Below the pieces are notes generated by a model. It was not told the origin of the DNA and did not search any database. It saw nothing but the letters and a program-made list of their open reading frames with translations. Shown here piece by piece: positions 10,957-23,982 of a stretch of 64,000 nucleotides of DNA; position 1 is the first letter of the stretch; every line of letters starts with the position of its first letter. The stretch comes from Aspidiotus rigidus. Taxonomy: Eukaryota > Arthropoda > Insecta > Hemiptera > Diaspididae. The translations under genes and the position numbers were made by a program. The DNA lies in assembly GCA_035079385.1 (NCBI GenBank), contig JAVHKY010000061.1:620001-684000 (forward strand), written 5' to 3'.

Positions 10957-12067
10957 GTATTGTATCTAGACTATTGAGCTAAGGGTATCAAGCTAATCAT
11001 CAACATTACCGCGAGATTACTTCCCTTTGATTTTTCTTCTAATATACAGTTTCTCCAAGTCAAGGTCAATTCACTAACTTTTAGCTGATGATCTCCATTC
11101 AAAAGAGATCGAGTTTAAGGTACCCTACCATATGTTCTAACTAACTGTACAAAGGTTTATATTAATGAGTATAATATAGAACATTTAAATTGAAGAATCT
11201 ACCAGTATGAATCAGATGAGAGAAAAGTGTGACCCGTTGCAAGAAACCCTCAAAGCGTCGAAATAATTAATCAGGAGAAAGAATATTTTTCAATTCATCA
11301 AAATCATCGTAAAACAGAAAATATCTTGAAATATTTTTCTTTGACTTTTGAAGAGGTTCTTTTGTGATAACTCATAACGGCAACGGTCGTTTACAGGGCG
11401 CCCCTCAAGGGTTTTAGAAAAATAGTCTTGTTACTTATAATGAATTGATGTACACTCTTTTCCACAATCCGAGCTAAGGAAGAAAATCATAATTTCAGTC
11501 TTGATATTACTAGCAGGTTAGCAGTAAACTTTATGAAGAAAATTATAAAAAACGTAAAATTCGTGAAATTATTGAAGTGAGGAAAAATGATGATGGTGCT
11601 AATTTCAAAAGCCATACTCCGATTATAGAAATGTTCATTTGTACTGCACATTCAGATTTTAGGACTGTACTCTTGAATCCTTTTTTTATAATCGTTCTCT
11701 CTCGACAATGGGTTTGTGCTTATTTTTTTAGTTTTATTATTTTATCTCTCTTGATAATAATTACAAAATACCTATGCAACCGTGAAACGCTTGTCAAGAA
11801 GCTGGTATACCATTTTTCTGTAATCCGTGTCTTATACTTTTAAATAAAAAAGGTGTCAAAGATGTGTCAAAGTCTTTCTCAACAAAAAATTGCAACCAGT
11901 ATCAAAATTTTAGCATGTAGTCTTATGGGAGGGGGCAGAAAGATGGTAAAAAAATAGCAAAATATTGAAATAGTGACTGACATCTGTCAACGTTTTTGCG
12001 TGGCGCTAACTAAAACGTTGTTAAGATACAGGTTTTTTAAGAGTGTGGAAGAAGCCAATTGAAGGGT
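10957..12067. other. Intron of the midkine-like gene
   Basis: AT-rich intron sequence. I saw no strong repeat or nested gene before the MITE at 12068. Confidence 0.5.
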
Positions 12068-12305
12068 ACAGGGAAAAAACGGGGAATGTCCGTTTTTTTC
12101 ATTTTTGAGTCAACTATTGATTCTTGTAGTTGAAGACCTGCTCTTTGATGTACTGATCTCAACTTTTTCATTGAAACGCCGGTAAATGTACCATTTCTGT
12201 TCATTTTCTCGCAAAAGTACGTTAACAGCAAAAGATTGAATTGAAACATAAAACTACGATTTTCTCGAAAAAAAGTTTTTTGGACATTCCCCGTTTTTTC
12301 CCTGT
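12068..12305. repeat. 238-bp MITE in intron
   Basis: The ends ACAGGGAAAAAACGGGGAAT (extending to GTCC) and the inverse GGACATTCCCCGTTTTTTCC form 24-bp TIRs. There is no coding sequence and no clear target duplication. Confidence 0.8.
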
Positions 12306-12821
12306 GCGCTTCAATCAGTTTTGTTTTTAATTTAACATGATCTTCCTAGCACAAATTAGGTATTTTTAATTTCAAAAATTATCTTGTTTAGCATCTTTTA
12401 ACTCAATATAATATTAACAAATAGTTTGTCGGTATTTGTGGTAAGATGTCGTGCTGACTTATTTATCCATTGATTAAGGGGCTAGAAACGTTGGGAACAG
12501 ACCAATAAAACTAACCAAATAGATGCATCCTTGTTCATCTTCACTTTACTACACTGTACAACGTGAATTCAATGTGAAACATTGTTAGTAATAGGTACGC
12601 ATACAGTACGCAAATGACAGAGAATTGTACATTCACGTTTGTTTAATTTTAAGGTTTCTTTAAGAAAATAAGTTCAAACTTTTAGCCTTTATTCAAAGTG
12701 TAGACAATTATGCATAACTAGGCCTATAACCACTCAAATAATTAATTTGCAATGTGGTAAGTCTATTTACCAGCACTATATTTTCAAGAAAGCTTCCTCA
12801 ACTCCGTCTCTTTTATTTCAG

Positions 12822-12883
12822 GTCAACAAAAACCAAAACATAAACTAGAAGAAACATCGGATTCTAAGACGAAAAGAAATTGA
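12822..12883 (+). CDS. Midkine/pleiotrophin-like gene, last coding exon
   Basis: After a strong TTTTATTTCAG acceptor the phase-1 reading continues as Q-Q-K-P-K-H-K-L-E-E-T-S-D-S-K-T-K-R-N then TGA at 12881-12883. The short basic tail is as expected for this heparin-binding family. The join to 10798-10956 keeps frame through a Gly codon. Identification depends on that in-phase linkage, since the exon alone has no domain. Confidence 0.72.
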
Positions 12884-13074
12884 ATCACATTTTACATGAA
12901 ACAGCTTAATTAATTGGAGGTTTTGCATCATCAACGCAGTTGGTTCTTATTAAACATTCGAGAAATTTCCTCAGTGAAGCTCGATTAGAAAACACTGTGC
13001 ATTAATTTAGAAGAACGCAGAATTTATTATTTATTAAGTTGTAGTATTCTAGACAAACTGTGCTAGCCCAAGCA

Positions 13075-13080
13075 AATAAA
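13075..13080 (+). promoter_or_regulatory. Candidate poly(A) signal of the midkine-like gene
   Basis: AATAAA about 190 bp after the stop codon on the same strand is a plausible 3' end signal. In AT-rich DNA the hexamer is common, so support is modest. Confidence 0.4.
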
Positions 13081-13521
13081 ATAATTGGTTAGTTTTGTAT
13101 GCAAGCAAGAAACTACTTATCCCTTTGTGAAACACACATTTTTTTTCTATTTCAACTCATTAGGTACCTACGGTACAATACCTACAGAGTTTTTCATTTA
13201 CAGTGAGCCTAGATAGCGGAGAAGTGTACCTAACCTACAAAGGATTAGTTGTACTTTTTCAGTAGAGCTTTCAATTCTTCATTGTTGCGAGTTCCTCATA
13301 TATACTAATCTACCGACTTATTCATGCAGGTTGTTTAAAATACATTGTATCATATTGTGTAGGTATGCTCGCACTTACATAGTGAACTGTACCTAGTACT
13401 TGTAAGTAATTTCAATTAAAGATAAGTGGAAAAGATAAGTAAAGGTTTCCCATTGCTTTTTTGCTTCAGAAAATTGCGTGTTGACGTTTCTGGATCTCAA
13501 CATATGGAAAATATTATTTAC

Positions 13522-13620
13522 CTCTGGCGTCTCAGCTAGCTGCGGAGAATTTTCCGCCTGTAGTATGTTATAAGTTGACCCCGCTCCTTTTGGCTTACCT
13601 TTTCTCTTTAACCTTTTCAT
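13522..13620 (-). CDS. Possible first coding exon of an unrecognised gene
   Basis: An ATG at 13620 opens 33 codons (M-K-R-L-K-R-K-G-K-P-K-G..., ending L-A-E-T-P-E) that stop at a GTAAAT donor-like site just below 13522. The N-terminus is very basic. If the donor is not used, the frame continues to 13393. No downstream exon could be assigned and no domain is recognised. It is convergent with the midkine-like gene. It could be chance. Confidence 0.25.
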
Positions 13621-14107
13621 CGCTCAAATCAACTATAAACTACTATCAATTACGTATACACGAAAAATGATGACTAAATCAATAATAAATACTCATCCGA
13701 TCGTTAAAACAAATGCAGGTACTCATCTTCGATCATAAAACTATATAATCCGTCTAAGGTTCAGAGAAAAAAAATTCATCCAGTAGTCCTTCCCTTAATC
13801 TCTGCAGACCTTTATTACTTATTTAATATACTTAATTATTTGAAACGATGTTTAGAATTATCATCTGTAATCACCAATGAGGTGTGTAACCGCGAATGAA
13901 AAAACGGGGCTTGACGGCAAAATGCTTCTTTCGAAAGGGAGAAGAAACAAACTTCTTAATTTCAAAAAATAAAATGAAAATATACTTAGAAAAAAAAAAG
14001 CAATTGAAAATGATGATCCCATTTCCTGAGACACCTCAAACCAACTATGAACCTCTATGAACTACTATCTAAAAAATTGTCGTCATGCATTCAAACTCAA
14101 GATTTAA

Positions 14108-14540
14108 CAAAATAAAATTCAAGGCTCTAGGTGCTGTGGGAAGCGAGATAACAGGGTACTAAATTTCCAGGTAGGAAGAACGAATAACATATCATTGAAA
14201 ATAAAATTCAAGGAACCCTTGGTCAAGAATGAACTAAGAATGAGGTTCTTCATCACAATACACGTACTGATAACAAAAAGGATAGGAAAATCCGCTTCTC
14301 GTAACGTAAGTAGCTACACTCGTAATAGTGAGAAATTTTCCAAAAATATGGAAATTTCTCGAAAACTACTCATCCAAACCTCAAAAACATTGCAGGTGCA
14401 CATCTTCAGATATAGTGCTACGATATGGCCAAGTCACAAAAAAAATCCATCGGGTACCTAGTTTCTGGGGGGAGTTCCACGGACAAGAAAATCTTATACC
14501 TATATGATAATAAATAGGCCTATAAGGAAACCTGAACGGA
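14108..14540 (+). repeat. Solo arm of the large foldback family
   Basis: Follows the right arm of the element at 59631-62978 over several hundred bases. Shared landmarks are GCTGTGGGAAGCGAGATA, TCTTCATCACAATACACGTA, AAAATCCGCTTCTC, GGTGCACATCTTCAGATATA and GGAAACCTGAA. Only one arm is present. Confidence 0.75.
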
Positions 14541-16390
14541 CGGGTGTAGTCGGTAAAATCATATACATTCCAGTAAGGACAAAGTTGGTCTACGTATGCT
14601 CAGTTAAGATAGAGAAACAGCCAGTAATACCTATGTCAATCTGAGAAAAGAAAAAATGGGTTTCTATCAGGAACAAGGTTGAGGAAATTGAAGTTTTCAC
14701 AACCATTGATTACACTCAAACTCAAGATCTTCACTTTAAGGGTGTGTTTTGATTGTTTAATATGGTACCGGAAAAAGTTTCTCACTGCTTGAGTTTTCAA
14801 TGGATCTTTCTATTTTTCGTTATGTTCTTCTGAAAGGTTCAATTAGAGGCGGTATAAAAGCAGAATTGAAAATTTTCTTTCCATACCTATGCTTTTTATT
14901 TCACTTTGAAATCATCGACAATTCCTATTTTTCTGACAATGTGAAATTTTTTTGGGAGCAAAAATTCGGATTTCTGTTTTCATGTTTGACTTTTCTGTTT
15001 GCAACATAGCCGGAAATTTAAAAAAAATTCTTTAGAAAACAAAGCTTTGGGCAACTTTTTTCTGAAGTTTTGTGAAGTTATTCTTTATAAGGACTACCCA
15101 CGCACGTCCGACAAGCGTCGCATAGTAACTGCTGGTACAACAAACCTTGCAGGGTATTTGGAAAGTGTATATGCAACCTGTTGTTCACAGTTTAGGCGTT
15201 TCTCAACAAACAAAGCACACTTTTAAGAAATAGTTACAACAATTGAGGTTAGTGATTTGTACTTAGTTCGAATCATGAAACAGAACCGATGATATGTGAG
15301 CGGGAAAAAGGGGAAACTTTGTTTCTGCCACATTTAACACCCTGGAAGATTTGTCATTTTTTCATAAATTGATAGTCAATATTTCGGCATATCAACTTCT
15401 ACTTAGGTATTGAATATGATCGTAGGTTTATAAGTACGACTTTGAATAAGGAGAGAAAGGAAACATAACCTGACTTAGGTTGATGAAATCAACAACCTTG
15501 AACGCGGAAGCTCCCTCAACCAAAAAAATGGCGGGTTTCCTGCTAAAACAGGGTTTTTAATCTATCAAAAAAGAAAAAGAAGACAGAAACAAAAAGGTTT
15601 TTAATGTCTGCATAAAAACAACAAGCACCCTGTACCAGGCTGGAAGAGGTTCGTGCCTAGTAACTAGACATTAATTGTGAATAAAACGCAATACGAAAAC
15701 ACTCCTCTACTTCCTCACGCAAAAAATACTTTTCTCTGGAATGAATAGGGAATATTATTGTAAAACTTCGTAAAACAATCCACTTATGAATCGACATATT
15801 GCATCGCAAATCGAAAGATACGTAAACAATATCTGTGAACGATGATTGGAAGGCTGAAGAAAAGCAATCCGTCACTTTTTATACGTACATACTCCTATCG
15901 CAAAATCTATAATATTATTAAAAAATATTTATTCTAATAATACTATTATCTTTCGAGAATTCATTTGATCATGATGTAGGCCTAATTTGAAACTTGGATG
16001 ACTCGAAACACAATACACACTAGCTACCGATACACGAACCAATAAGTTTCGAAATCATCATCTACTATCACTCATATTTGTCTGATCAAAATCAATTTCA
16101 ATAGCTTCTCATTGCTTATGTAGGTACTGACCAAAAACAATATAATAATGCGTTCTCAAACTACCAGCCATTCGATAAATGATTCCACAGTTTCTCTCAT
16201 AAAGTATGTTTTCGTTTCAAACACAGTTCCTCTTTCTTTTTTAAATAATATCCATAGTTTCGTTCGTAAATTCTATCAGCTTTACTATAACTGCACACGA
16301 TGAACAAATGTAGAATTTGCCAATTTACGAATAATAAGTGTTTCTATACACTCCTTTCTCGTCTTCTGGATCGGCCGTTTCATCTTCAAT
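14541..16390. other. No gene recognised
   Basis: AT-rich sequence with short open frames but no recognisable domain, RNA gene or repeat. Confidence 0.45.
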
Positions 16391-16392
16391 CA

Positions 16393-17005
16393 AAGAAGAA
16401 AACAAATATTACTATAGGAACGGGCTATACAGTATTTGTTATCATCTGAATCATATTTTCGCCACACCTCTCACTTTTGATAAATCTGTTGAAAATATTT
16501 GGTATCACTGTACCAACATCTGTGGCACACAGTTCGACCAAATCTAGCCTGCTCCATTCATCATCAACTCACGCCGTCATCTGGTTCCCATGAGGCTGAA
16601 CTTGAAAAAAAAAAAGCGATTGCAATAGGTTCTTTGCTCCAAGAGCACAAACCTAACAAATATTACTATAGGAACGGGCTATACAGTTCACAAAATAAAA
16701 ATTTATTCGTTATCATCTGAATCATATTTTCGCCACACCTCTCACTTTTGATAAATCTGTTGAAAATATTTGGTATCACTGTACCAACATCATTCTGTGG
16801 CACACAGTTCGACCAAATCTAGCCTGCTCACCTCATCATCAACTCACGCCGTCATCTGGTTCCAATGAGGCTGATCTTGAAAAAAAAAAAAAGCGATTGC
16901 AATAGGTTCTTTGCTCGATTGCAATAGGTTCTTTGCTCGAAGAGCACGAACCTAAAAAAAAAGCGATTGCAATAGGTTCTTTGCTCGAAGAGCACGAACC
17001 TAATA
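16393..17005. repeat. Tandem ~262-bp repeat with hairpin-forming tail units
   Basis: A unit beginning ACAAATATTACTATAGGAAC at 16393 restarts at about 16655. Both copies contain GTTATCATCTGAATCATATT, TTTGGTATCACTGTACCAAC and ACTCACGCCGTCATCTGGTT, then a poly(A) tract. Each copy ends in GCGATTGCAATAGGTTCTTT-GCTC, and after the second copy this tail is reiterated (16885-17005). GGTTC..GCTC is followed by GAGC..GAACC, so each tail can fold into a hairpin. The same poly(A)-GCGATTGCAA motif lies in the element at 437-1294. Confidence 0.75.
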
Positions 17006-17050
17006 AAACATGTTCCAAACGGATATCTAATAACAATTACAAAATAGAAC

Positions 17051-17083
<33 letters not shown>

Positions 17084-20013
17084 GCTTAGGCAGCAGCGTA
17101 GGTAATCATCATCGACTTTTCATCTCTAAATTTAACCACCCCTCTAAATTCAACCATGTAAGTACTCTTACTCGTAGTAATCAAAAATATACATGGCTAT
17201 ATTTTAGATCTATCAATCACTTAGAACGTGTATCATAAAAGTTGATAATTTTTCTATCGTATAGGTACGCGGTTGTTCTTCAGGAATTTTTCCAGCCACT
17301 AAATGCTATGCATACGTAATAATCTTCATGACTTTTACAATACAATTGTGAAGATTCTAATAAATCGATTTGATTCATTTATCTTGAGAATTACTCGATA
17401 ACCATTCATCCAAACGACCCCAAAATTTCTCGTTATCTACATTGAACATACTGTAACTTCATACAGTGATATGAAGACGATTGGTTGTACCTATAGTTTC
17501 CGAGAATTGGCAATAACAAATTTGAGAGAAAACTGATAACTGCTCAAATAATCAACCGATCCACAAAAAATATCACGTGCACAACTTCAGATTTATGACT
17601 ATAATTTCAGTAAGTTTGAAGAGGATCCACTGATTAGTTTTGGAGAAGTTGAGCTAACAAAAAAGGTCTTATAAATAAATACCGGTATATATGTTACATA
17701 CTCACATTGATCCAAGACATATGAAACATCGAGAAAATACGTTGCTGGGCTTATCAGCCAAAACTGTGTCGGAAGTAATAGCTCACTTTTCAGTCTAGAA
17801 GTTGGTGAAAGGTATTTACGCACAGAATCCAGATTATGGAAAAGAAGAGAACTAGTTTGCATAAAAATTATGAAAAATCTTGTCATGCAATATTTAGAGA
17901 TTACATTAAACTAAATAGCAGCTCAACGCCAATTCGGAAGGACTACTTTTCTACCATACAATATAGAATGGACGTATCTGCACATTGAAAAAAAAGGAAA
18001 CTTTAAGTTCACACAAACAAAAACACGTTTTTGTCGTGCTTTGTAATTTGTTATCCGCGCCAGGTCGCGTTGTTTGTTCACAGGGAATAAAGACGCGTCG
18101 GGTTTTCCTTCAGGGAATTGGATCGCATTGCATGCGCATGCGCGACAAACATTTTTTGTGCAAAGCAAAAAATCGCGTACGCCATACGAGAACAAAGTAC
18201 GCAACAAACTCGCGCTGCTTAGCGGCCCTTGCTGGCTTGGGTCGCCAAAGTGCTTGTTCAGATATTGCTTACTTTGTTCTCTTGTAGCTTAATATATAGG
18301 GCTCTAACATTGCTCTTATGTAACGCAACACCTTTATGGTTTTGATGTATGCAATCAGTTCTACACATAAGAGCAATGTTATTTACACTGCCACTACAAT
18401 AAGAATCAGGGAAATTGATATGCAATATGCAACGATGGAAGAGCCCTATACTATAAAATTTGCTTTACAGTAGAACCCTAGTGCACATAAGTTGCACTAA
18501 AGTTTGAAATATACAGTGATGTTGTATTCTTTCCTTGGGTATTTAAAATTGTTTGAAGGGATAAACATTGTAAGGACAAACAGGAGGGCAAACACGGCGT
18601 CGCGCATTGCATATATGTGCAGAATGTTGTGTGAACCAAAGATCAGCATACGTCATACATGAACAAAATAAGCGATATCTGAACGGACCTGAGTCGTGGT
18701 GAAGACTGCCGCGCAGCGCAAGTTCAGAAATTACTTACTTTGTTCCCTCGTTTGCATAATGTACTATTTTGATTTTAAAGCGCTCAATAGTGAGATTTGG
18801 TCTTGTGTTGAAGTAATATGGTGGACTTAATACTTTCAGGGTCTCTATTTTGTGATGAGGCAATCTCTGTCAAATGATTGCAGTGTGTTGAATGAATGTT
18901 TTGTAAATGTTGATAGAGTGTTTGTTGATTGTATGGGGCTGTGTAAATGTGTTACCTGAAATTATCTTACTCGACACAGTCTTCCCTTTGAGGAGTTATA
19001 TATTTTTTTTTTTTTTGGCAAGTTTGATAGTTATGCTTGTTCTTGTACGCTGCCACCTTGATATGTTATACACACTGTATTAATCTTCGTTGATACATTT
19101 ATCATGTACATGTGGATGCTGTCATCACCTGACTTCTCATCTGGTGCGTCAACTTATATTTATAGATAAGATGTAAGTATAATTGGGGGGGGGGGGTGTA
19201 CAGGTTGTGATCGATTTTTCTGTACTGGTTGGAAGATGTCTGGGAAACTGCATCTTAGGAGGAGAGTTCATCTTTTTTTAAACTTTTATTTGGTCCATTT
19301 GTCTGAAGAAATGTGTTTTCCACTGTCCCCAGTTTGTCCTAAAACAAGACTTTTACTCTCTGAGTTGGTTGGTTGGAGTACTGGTTTGTGATGGAACCCT
19401 TTTTCATCACAATTTTTAGTCGGTACTATGGTTTATAGTGAACACACAATAAACATAATCACTTACACAGTGGCGTACTTATGGTAGTTATGAGCAAGTT
19501 TTAGAGTTACCCTCCACCCCCCCCCCTCCCTAAAAAAAAATAAAAAAAAAAAACTGAAATTGCCATAAAATTTGTAATCTATTTTTACGTGACTAAAAAA
19601 AAACCCAAAAGAATCTTAAATTCCTCCCCATCCGAAATTTTTAGTATAACTATGCTACTGCACGTACGACTGAGAGATCAATGTTCCAGTATTTCAAGCC
19701 TTCGAGTATGAATAGTAATTGAGGGACAGAAATCGCAACAGTTTTTTGTAGTTTGTGTGGGGTCTTGATCGAGCTCGTTGTGTTTGTGTCGCATTTTTTC
19801 CCAATAGCATTTCTCGTACATTTCATTTTATACAACTGAGATTCAGTTTAAGTTGTATAAAACACCGTATTAACACGCTCTATCAAGACCCGCAGCGGAA
19901 CTACAATTTCTTTCTTTCCATTACTATTCATAGTGAACAATTTTAAGCGCACATTATTATATTTACATTCCCTGAATTATTCAAGCGTAATGGACTTTTT
20001 GAACATTCAATTT
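17006..20013. other. Gene-poor region with repeat debris
   Basis: Around 17340-17900 are phrases like those of the foldback arms (a degenerate CGAGAATTACTCGATAACC and CATCCAAAC), probably an old copy. 18000-18290 is locally GC-rich. There are short G, C and T homopolymer tracts near 19000-19530. A loosely paired inverted repeat flanks 19700-19930 (TATGAATAGTAAT on one side, its inverse on the other). No host exon was recognised. Confidence 0.4.
18306..18383. repeat. 16-bp stem hairpin
   Basis: AACATTGCTCTTATGT faces ACATAAGAGCAATGTT around a ~45-bp loop. The stem resembles the terminal AACATTGCGCTTATG of the element at 1-316, so it may be a reduced relative. Confidence 0.55.
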
Positions 20014-20269
20014 GGACCAGGCATATTGTAGGATCGCTAGCGTCGCCCATGTAAAATACTCAGAAAGTACTGATAAGCGAACGGTGACCGTGACTTGAAA
20101 CTAAAGGTGATTTTTTAGTTGTTCTTAAATTACTCCAAAAATAATGAATTTAGGCGTGTACTCGTAAGGAACAAAATTGAAGAGCGGAAAATTTTCTTTC
20201 AGATGAAAATATTTTTGAGAGATTTTAAAAAATTCAAAAATTTTGCGCGATGCTAGCGCTGCCCGGTCC
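20014..20269. mobile_element. GGACCGGGCA-type MITE, second copy
   Basis: The left end GGACCAGGCATATTGTAGGA and right end GCTAGCGCTGCCCGGTCC match the copy at 9705-9946 along most of their length, including AATGAATTTAGGCGTGTACT. It is slightly diverged in the left TIR. Confidence 0.85.
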
Positions 20270-21413
20270 GAATAATACCCACAGATGACGCAGAAGCGTC
20301 GAAACGTAATCTTAATAAAATTATTGCTTAGTGGTCAGCGGCGGATACAACTTTTCTGCGGCCCTAGGCAGACGGCTAAGAGCCCTTTCCGTTGTGCCAC
20401 GATTGCCACCATCCATTTCACAAAAACAAGTAAGTCAAATTTTTTCTAACTTGGTAATTTTTTTTATATTTATTAATGAAAATACATCCAGAAATTTATC
20501 ATTTCTTGAAACTTGTCGCGTAGGTTGCCTCCACTGTTAGGTTTGCCAATTACCAACCTCTTCCTTTTTCCATGATCGTTACTTGTAAGGGTTTTTTCGG
20601 GCAAACTCAGAAATCCCGTTAAGCATTTGGTTTCCAAACGGTAAAAAAACCGGTATTATATCTCTTTTATGCACGTAAGTAGGTGAAATATTCCCAATGT
20701 ATCCCTATATCCCCAGTATGATCCTAATATATTCCCGGTGAGGACTTTTTGGGGAGTCGAGTATTCAACGGGATATGCTGCCGTTTATAATTTTCACCTC
20801 ATTGGTAATCATGTTTCGTTGTGCAATTCATTTCTCATTTGTCGCCTATTTCTATTTTTATTGTTCCTTACTTGAAATTAATTATTCACCGTATGTAAGT
20901 AAACCTCTGTGAATACGAGTGAGAACATGGGCTGTCACGATTAGTCGTTACGTCATCGTCATCATTTTATCCATATAGTTCCCTATTCAGGTTAGGAATT
21001 TGTACAATTAGTGAAGCTATTCTGCATTCCTTAATGGCGCTGAGTCTTATATTTTGTTTTGGCACTCAGTCTAATTGTTCTCTTATATAAACTAAACTAC
21101 AAGCCGTAAACCCGCGAAATATTATAACATTTCAAATTATTTTCAAAATTCTTGATATTTATTTATCATTAGTATTCTTTTAGTTCAATTTCTAATCTAA
21201 TTCTTTTAATTTCCAATTTTTCAATTTCATCGTTGATATTTTGTTTTACACTTTCAATCTCGTTCTTAATATCTTCTCCGATAGTCGAATGCCGTCTTTT
21301 TAGAAGATCCTTTGCGCTCTTATATCAGTAAGATCACCTGAAACAACAACAGCAGTTTCTCGGACTTACGGTAAATTTGTCCTACCTTTATGGACATTGG
21401 CTACAGGATCGAC
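20270..21413. other. No gene recognised
   Basis: A short motif near 20284-20308 (GATGACGCAGAAGCGTCGAAA) resembles the tail ends of some retroelements. Otherwise AT-rich with nothing I can support. Confidence 0.4.
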
Positions 21414-22104
21414 TCAAATAATCATTTTGATACTACTTGTAGAAGACATTCCTTCAAATTTTTTGCAGGCAGATTTAAATGATTGCACGTAAAAATTTAT
21501 GTTATGCATCATACTTTGCAATTCTTTTATCAAATCCAAATTTATAACTCTTGGATCGGTATTTTCTCTCGGCAAAAAGGCTTCCTCTTCTTCATTGTCT
21601 ATAAAATACAATTGCAGGCTCCTGCTCTTGGAGGAGGTAGAAAACTTCCTATATAATGATACAATTGTCCAAAAATTTTGAAAGTTGTAAATATGTTTGG
21701 AACTTCATTACACCCTAAATAAGTCATTGAAAGCGCATTTTGTTGTATTTACGCAAATTATTAAGAAAATGAGAAGATCTATTATCCCTTCCGTCTAATA
21801 GTTTTTGAAGAAGATCCGGCATTGAGGGTAAATCAGGTAACTTAATCTTACCACTCCCGCAACAGAAATTTAGATTTTCACTTCCAAATAATTCTCCATC
21901 ACTAAATGTGCACGTAATTGCCAGATTCTCAATTGAACTTATACTGGTATATTCTTTCTCAATAATGTACCTAATGAATGGACTATTATCGTTCTGACAA
22001 TCATTTTCCACATTATTTTCTGATGTCAAAATTTCGGAATTGACACGAGCCCTCTTCCCGTCGTTCGTCAACCGCCCTAGATTTGCTTTCTTGCGTTTCG
22101 GCAT
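21414..22104 (-). pseudogene. Decayed Helitron Rep/helicase N-terminal region
   Basis: An open frame from ATG 22104 begins M-P-K-R-K-K-A-N-L-G-R, the usual basic start of arthropod Helitron proteins. It continues to C-C-G-S-G-K-I-K-L-P-D-L-P and S-S-H-F-L-N-N-L-R-K-Y-N, the conserved zinc/start region of the Helitron helicase-like domain. After a stop near 21724 the homology resumes in other frames: G-Q-L-Y-H-Y-I-G-S-F-L-P-P-P around 21640, then Q-L-Y-F-I-D-N-E-E-E and Q-S-M-M-H-N-I-N-F-Y-V-Q in 21611-21414. The HUH nuclease and helicase parts are absent. It is therefore a frameshifted relic of an autonomous Helitron, close to but antisense to the non-autonomous copy at 22643. Confidence 0.78.
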
Positions 22105-22642
22105 TCCAATTAGATTGCAATAAAGTGAGACATCCGTTACTTCGATATTGAATTTTCGAAATTGACATGAATTGTTTTTCTTTTCTTAGTCCACACATTA
22201 AATTTGAAATAATGAAAGACAACCACCACTTCTTCAGATAATTGCTACCTAAGCAAAATCTTCATCGTAACCCTACACTATTCGATTACTCATAGTATGG
22301 ATACCTTCCGGTTAAAAAGAACCATTTTTCAAAAATGATTGCCTAGCACATATTAATTTTCGATGAACGTCAACAAAAATGATTGCTTAGCATTTTCAAT
22401 CAATAGCCTAAATTAATGAATGATACAGATTTTTCATCTCTTGAATCATTCATGACCCCCCCCCCCCCCCTCCCGCCAAGCACAAAGATATATACTACAC
22501 GCCATTCGCCTGATTTCGTAGGTAACTTCAAATTTATTACGTATAAACCTTCTCCTATGCAAGCTAAAGCAATGGAAACAAATTCCAAATTTGTAGGTGA
22601 AATAGGAATAAAGTTAAATGGATTTACGATTTTGCAACTTCT

Positions 22643-23982
<1,340 letters not shown>

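Noticed and set aside
17985..18292. Overlapping ~70-100-codon frames on both strands in a GC-richer patch
   Set aside because: Three frames are open at once, which suggests composition rather than coding. No domain seen.
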